DNA of 6,967 nucleotides from Bacteroidota bacterium (GTDB taxonomy: Bacteria > Bacteroidota > Ignavibacteria > Ignavibacteriales > Melioribacteraceae): assembly GCA_021786655.1 (NCBI GenBank), contig JAJYMU010000164.1, positions 1 to 6,967 on the forward strand, written 5' to 3'. This document shows, in pieces, positions 6,450-6,967 of this stretch. The number at the start of each line of letters is the position of its first letter. Positions within the stretch are counted from its first letter, which is position 1. Under the pieces are notes generated by a model that searched no databases, was not told the DNA's origin, and was given only the letters and a program-made list of their open reading frames with translations. Both the position numbers and the translations under genes were made by a program.

Positions 6450-6487
6450 TTCGAACAAACCGGTTTTATTGCATTTGTGTTTTTCAT
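6407..6487 (-). CDS. 26-codon small ORF, candidate leader peptide
   Basis: Short frame with ATG at 6487-6485 and TAA at 6409-6407. AAGGAT (6495-6500) puts its GGA 8 nt upstream of the ATG, a proper Shine-Dalgarno distance. The product begins MKNTNAIKPVCSN and ends SSSTSRSRL: residues 18-24 are S-S-S-T-S-R-S, using TCG, TCT, TCC, AGT and AGC, that is five different serine codons. There is no membrane segment or known domain and I do not recognise it. The 3' half lies inside a nested stem-loop and a terminator starts 17 nt after the stop, which argues for a regulatory leader rather than a functional protein. Chance occurrence of so short a frame remains possible. Confidence 0.4.
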   Translation of the reverse strand: MKNTNAIKPVCSNLPTASSSTSRSRL

Positions 6488-6841
6488 TGTAATTATCCTT
6501 TCGAAAATGTTTTAAATAAATAAATTGTTGACTCTGTTACGAAACTTAAAGCAGGTAAGAAATTAAAAAAATTCTTTTTTAATGAATCTATGGGAGGGAA
6601 AAAATTGTTTCTGTAATGAGTAAATTTAAATTACCCCGCATTTGCGAAAATGAGCTTTTAGACGGTAATTTGTGAATTATAAGTCGTTATGCCGTAACAA
6701 ATTATTTTATGTTCGCAACGGCATCAGTAATAAAATTCGAAAATCGATTTTCGAAGAAATCATAACATGCAGTAAGTAACTTGCATTAAAGCAGTTAGAA
6801 AAATTTGACAAGTGCGAGCGATTGTAAGTTGTTTTATATGG
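6488..6841. other. AT-rich intergenic stretch with no convincing gene
   Basis: I find no frame with coding character on either strand. It contains ATTAAAAAA (6562-6570) / TTTTTTAAT (6575-6583), a 9-bp A/T hairpin; ATGCCGT (6689-6695) / ACGGCAT (6718-6724), a 7-bp inverted repeat with a 22-nt loop; and the 20-bp palindrome at 6736-6755. An isolated TTGACA (6805-6810, plus strand) lacks a -10 box at a suitable distance. A promoter for the minus-strand small ORF should lie near 6500-6560 but no good consensus is visible. Confidence 0.5.
6736..6755. repeat. Perfect 20-bp palindrome
   Basis: TTCGAAAATCGATTTTCGAA reads identically on both strands, with no central spacer. It is isolated from any start codon, so it may be a protein-binding site, a remnant of a mobile palindrome or chance in AT-rich DNA. 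A spacer-less dyad of this length is unusual for an RNA hairpin but typical for a dimer's DNA site. Confidence 0.7.
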
Positions 6842-6862
6842 TTACTTTCCTACAATATACAT
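6842..6862 (-). other. Six-codon mini-ORF behind a tandem Shine-Dalgarno
   Basis: ATG TAT ATT GTA GGA AAG TAA (MYIVGK). AAGGAG occurs twice in a row on the minus strand (6871-6876 and 6877-6882), the nearer one with GGAG 8 nt before the ATG. Such a strong site before six codons suggests a regulatory micro-ORF or the start of a gene truncated by mutation. It could also be chance, since the tandem motif is also readable as Lys/Glu codons. Confidence 0.25.
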
Positions 6863-6893
6863 TATATGAACTCCTTCTCCTTAGCTTTTATGG

Positions 6894-6967
6894 TCATTTT
6901 ATTTTTTTCTTTTTGTAGAGCCATTTCTGAGTTTTTTCCAATTCTTCTTGCAAAAGCTTTTCATACG
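6894..6967 (-). CDS. Probable C-terminal end of an unidentified minus-strand gene
   Basis: The last 23 visible residues before TGA (6894-6896) run EKLLQEELEKTQKWL and end in a Lys-rich tail, an amphipathic, helix-like pattern with the purine-rich codon use of the other genes here. An ATG overlapping the stop (ATGA, 6894-6897) opens only 11 codons. Too little is visible to name the protein. The opposite strand can be read as a hydrophobic N-terminus starting at 6866, but that has no Shine-Dalgarno and looks like the antisense of a Lys/Glu-rich helix, so I prefer the minus strand. Confidence 0.45.
   Translation of the reverse strand, partial: YEKLLQEELEKTQKWLYKKKKIK

Noticed and set aside
6449..6456. 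GTTCGAAC resembling a tRNA T-loop
   Set aside because: No acceptor, D or anticodon arms can be built around it. It is simply an 8-bp palindrome.
6333..6515. 60-codon plus-strand open frame with a hydrophobic C-terminus
   Set aside because: It would run through a strong terminator hairpin and is the antisense of the small-ORF module. No start signal is present.
6805..6839. TTGACA with downstream TTATAT as a plus-strand promoter
   Set aside because: The spacing is about 23 nt, far from the 16-18 nt needed, and no supported plus-strand gene follows.
6866..6967. Plus-strand frame beginning MNSFSLAFMVILFF, resembling a signal peptide
   Set aside because: There is no Shine-Dalgarno, and the hydrophobicity is what the antisense of a Lys/Glu-rich helix gives. 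The minus-strand reading is preferred, but not with certainty.

Overview
The window looks like a piece of an AT-rich, Gram-negative-type chromosome. The protein sequences and the GTAGGG...CCCTAC intergenic palindromes suggest the Bacteroidota/Ignavibacteriota (FCB) side of the tree. That placement is an inference from general look, not from a marker gene. The left 5.9 kb is densely coded housekeeping sequence. The right 1.1 kb is almost gene-free and full of inverted repeats.

Left, minus strand (1-1036): an Rrf2-family regulator with an IscR-like Cys/His set, followed 39 nt later by the 5' part of cydA (cytochrome bd oxidase subunit I), which runs off the left edge. This is a redox or Fe-S sensing regulator apparently heading a bd-oxidase operon. 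A 27-bp near-perfect inverted repeat (1071-1097) in the divergent promoter region is the obvious candidate operator.

Centre, plus strand (1265-5866): a tight three-gene run, lon (ATP-dependent protease La), msrC (free methionine-(R)-sulfoxide reductase, GAF fold) and dnaX (DNA polymerase III gamma/tau). lon and msrC overlap by one base (TAATG), and msrC and dnaX are separated by one base, so the three are almost certainly co-transcribed and translationally coupled. Lon and MsrC both deal with damaged protein or methionine, and the divergent neighbour is redox-linked, so the locus may share an oxidative or respiratory stress theme. dnaX carries an A8 run just before its conserved C-terminal tail.

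Right (5867-6967): a long palindrome starts at the base after the dnaX stop and may end the operon. It is followed by a G+C-rich structured patch and several REP-like palindromes. Then comes a minus-strand module made of a 26-codon Ser-rich small ORF with a well-placed Shine-Dalgarno, a nested stem-loop over its 3' half, and a strong intrinsic terminator. That is the layout of a translational attenuator, but no gene lies downstream of it. Beyond it are a perfect 20-bp palindrome and, at the right edge, a probable C-terminal fragment of a minus-strand gene followed by a tandem Shine-Dalgarno and a six-codon mini-ORF.

The most interesting points are the orphan attenuator-like module, the operator-like palindrome between rrf2 and lon, and the A8 run in dnaX. 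I see no defence system, phage or CRISPR array.
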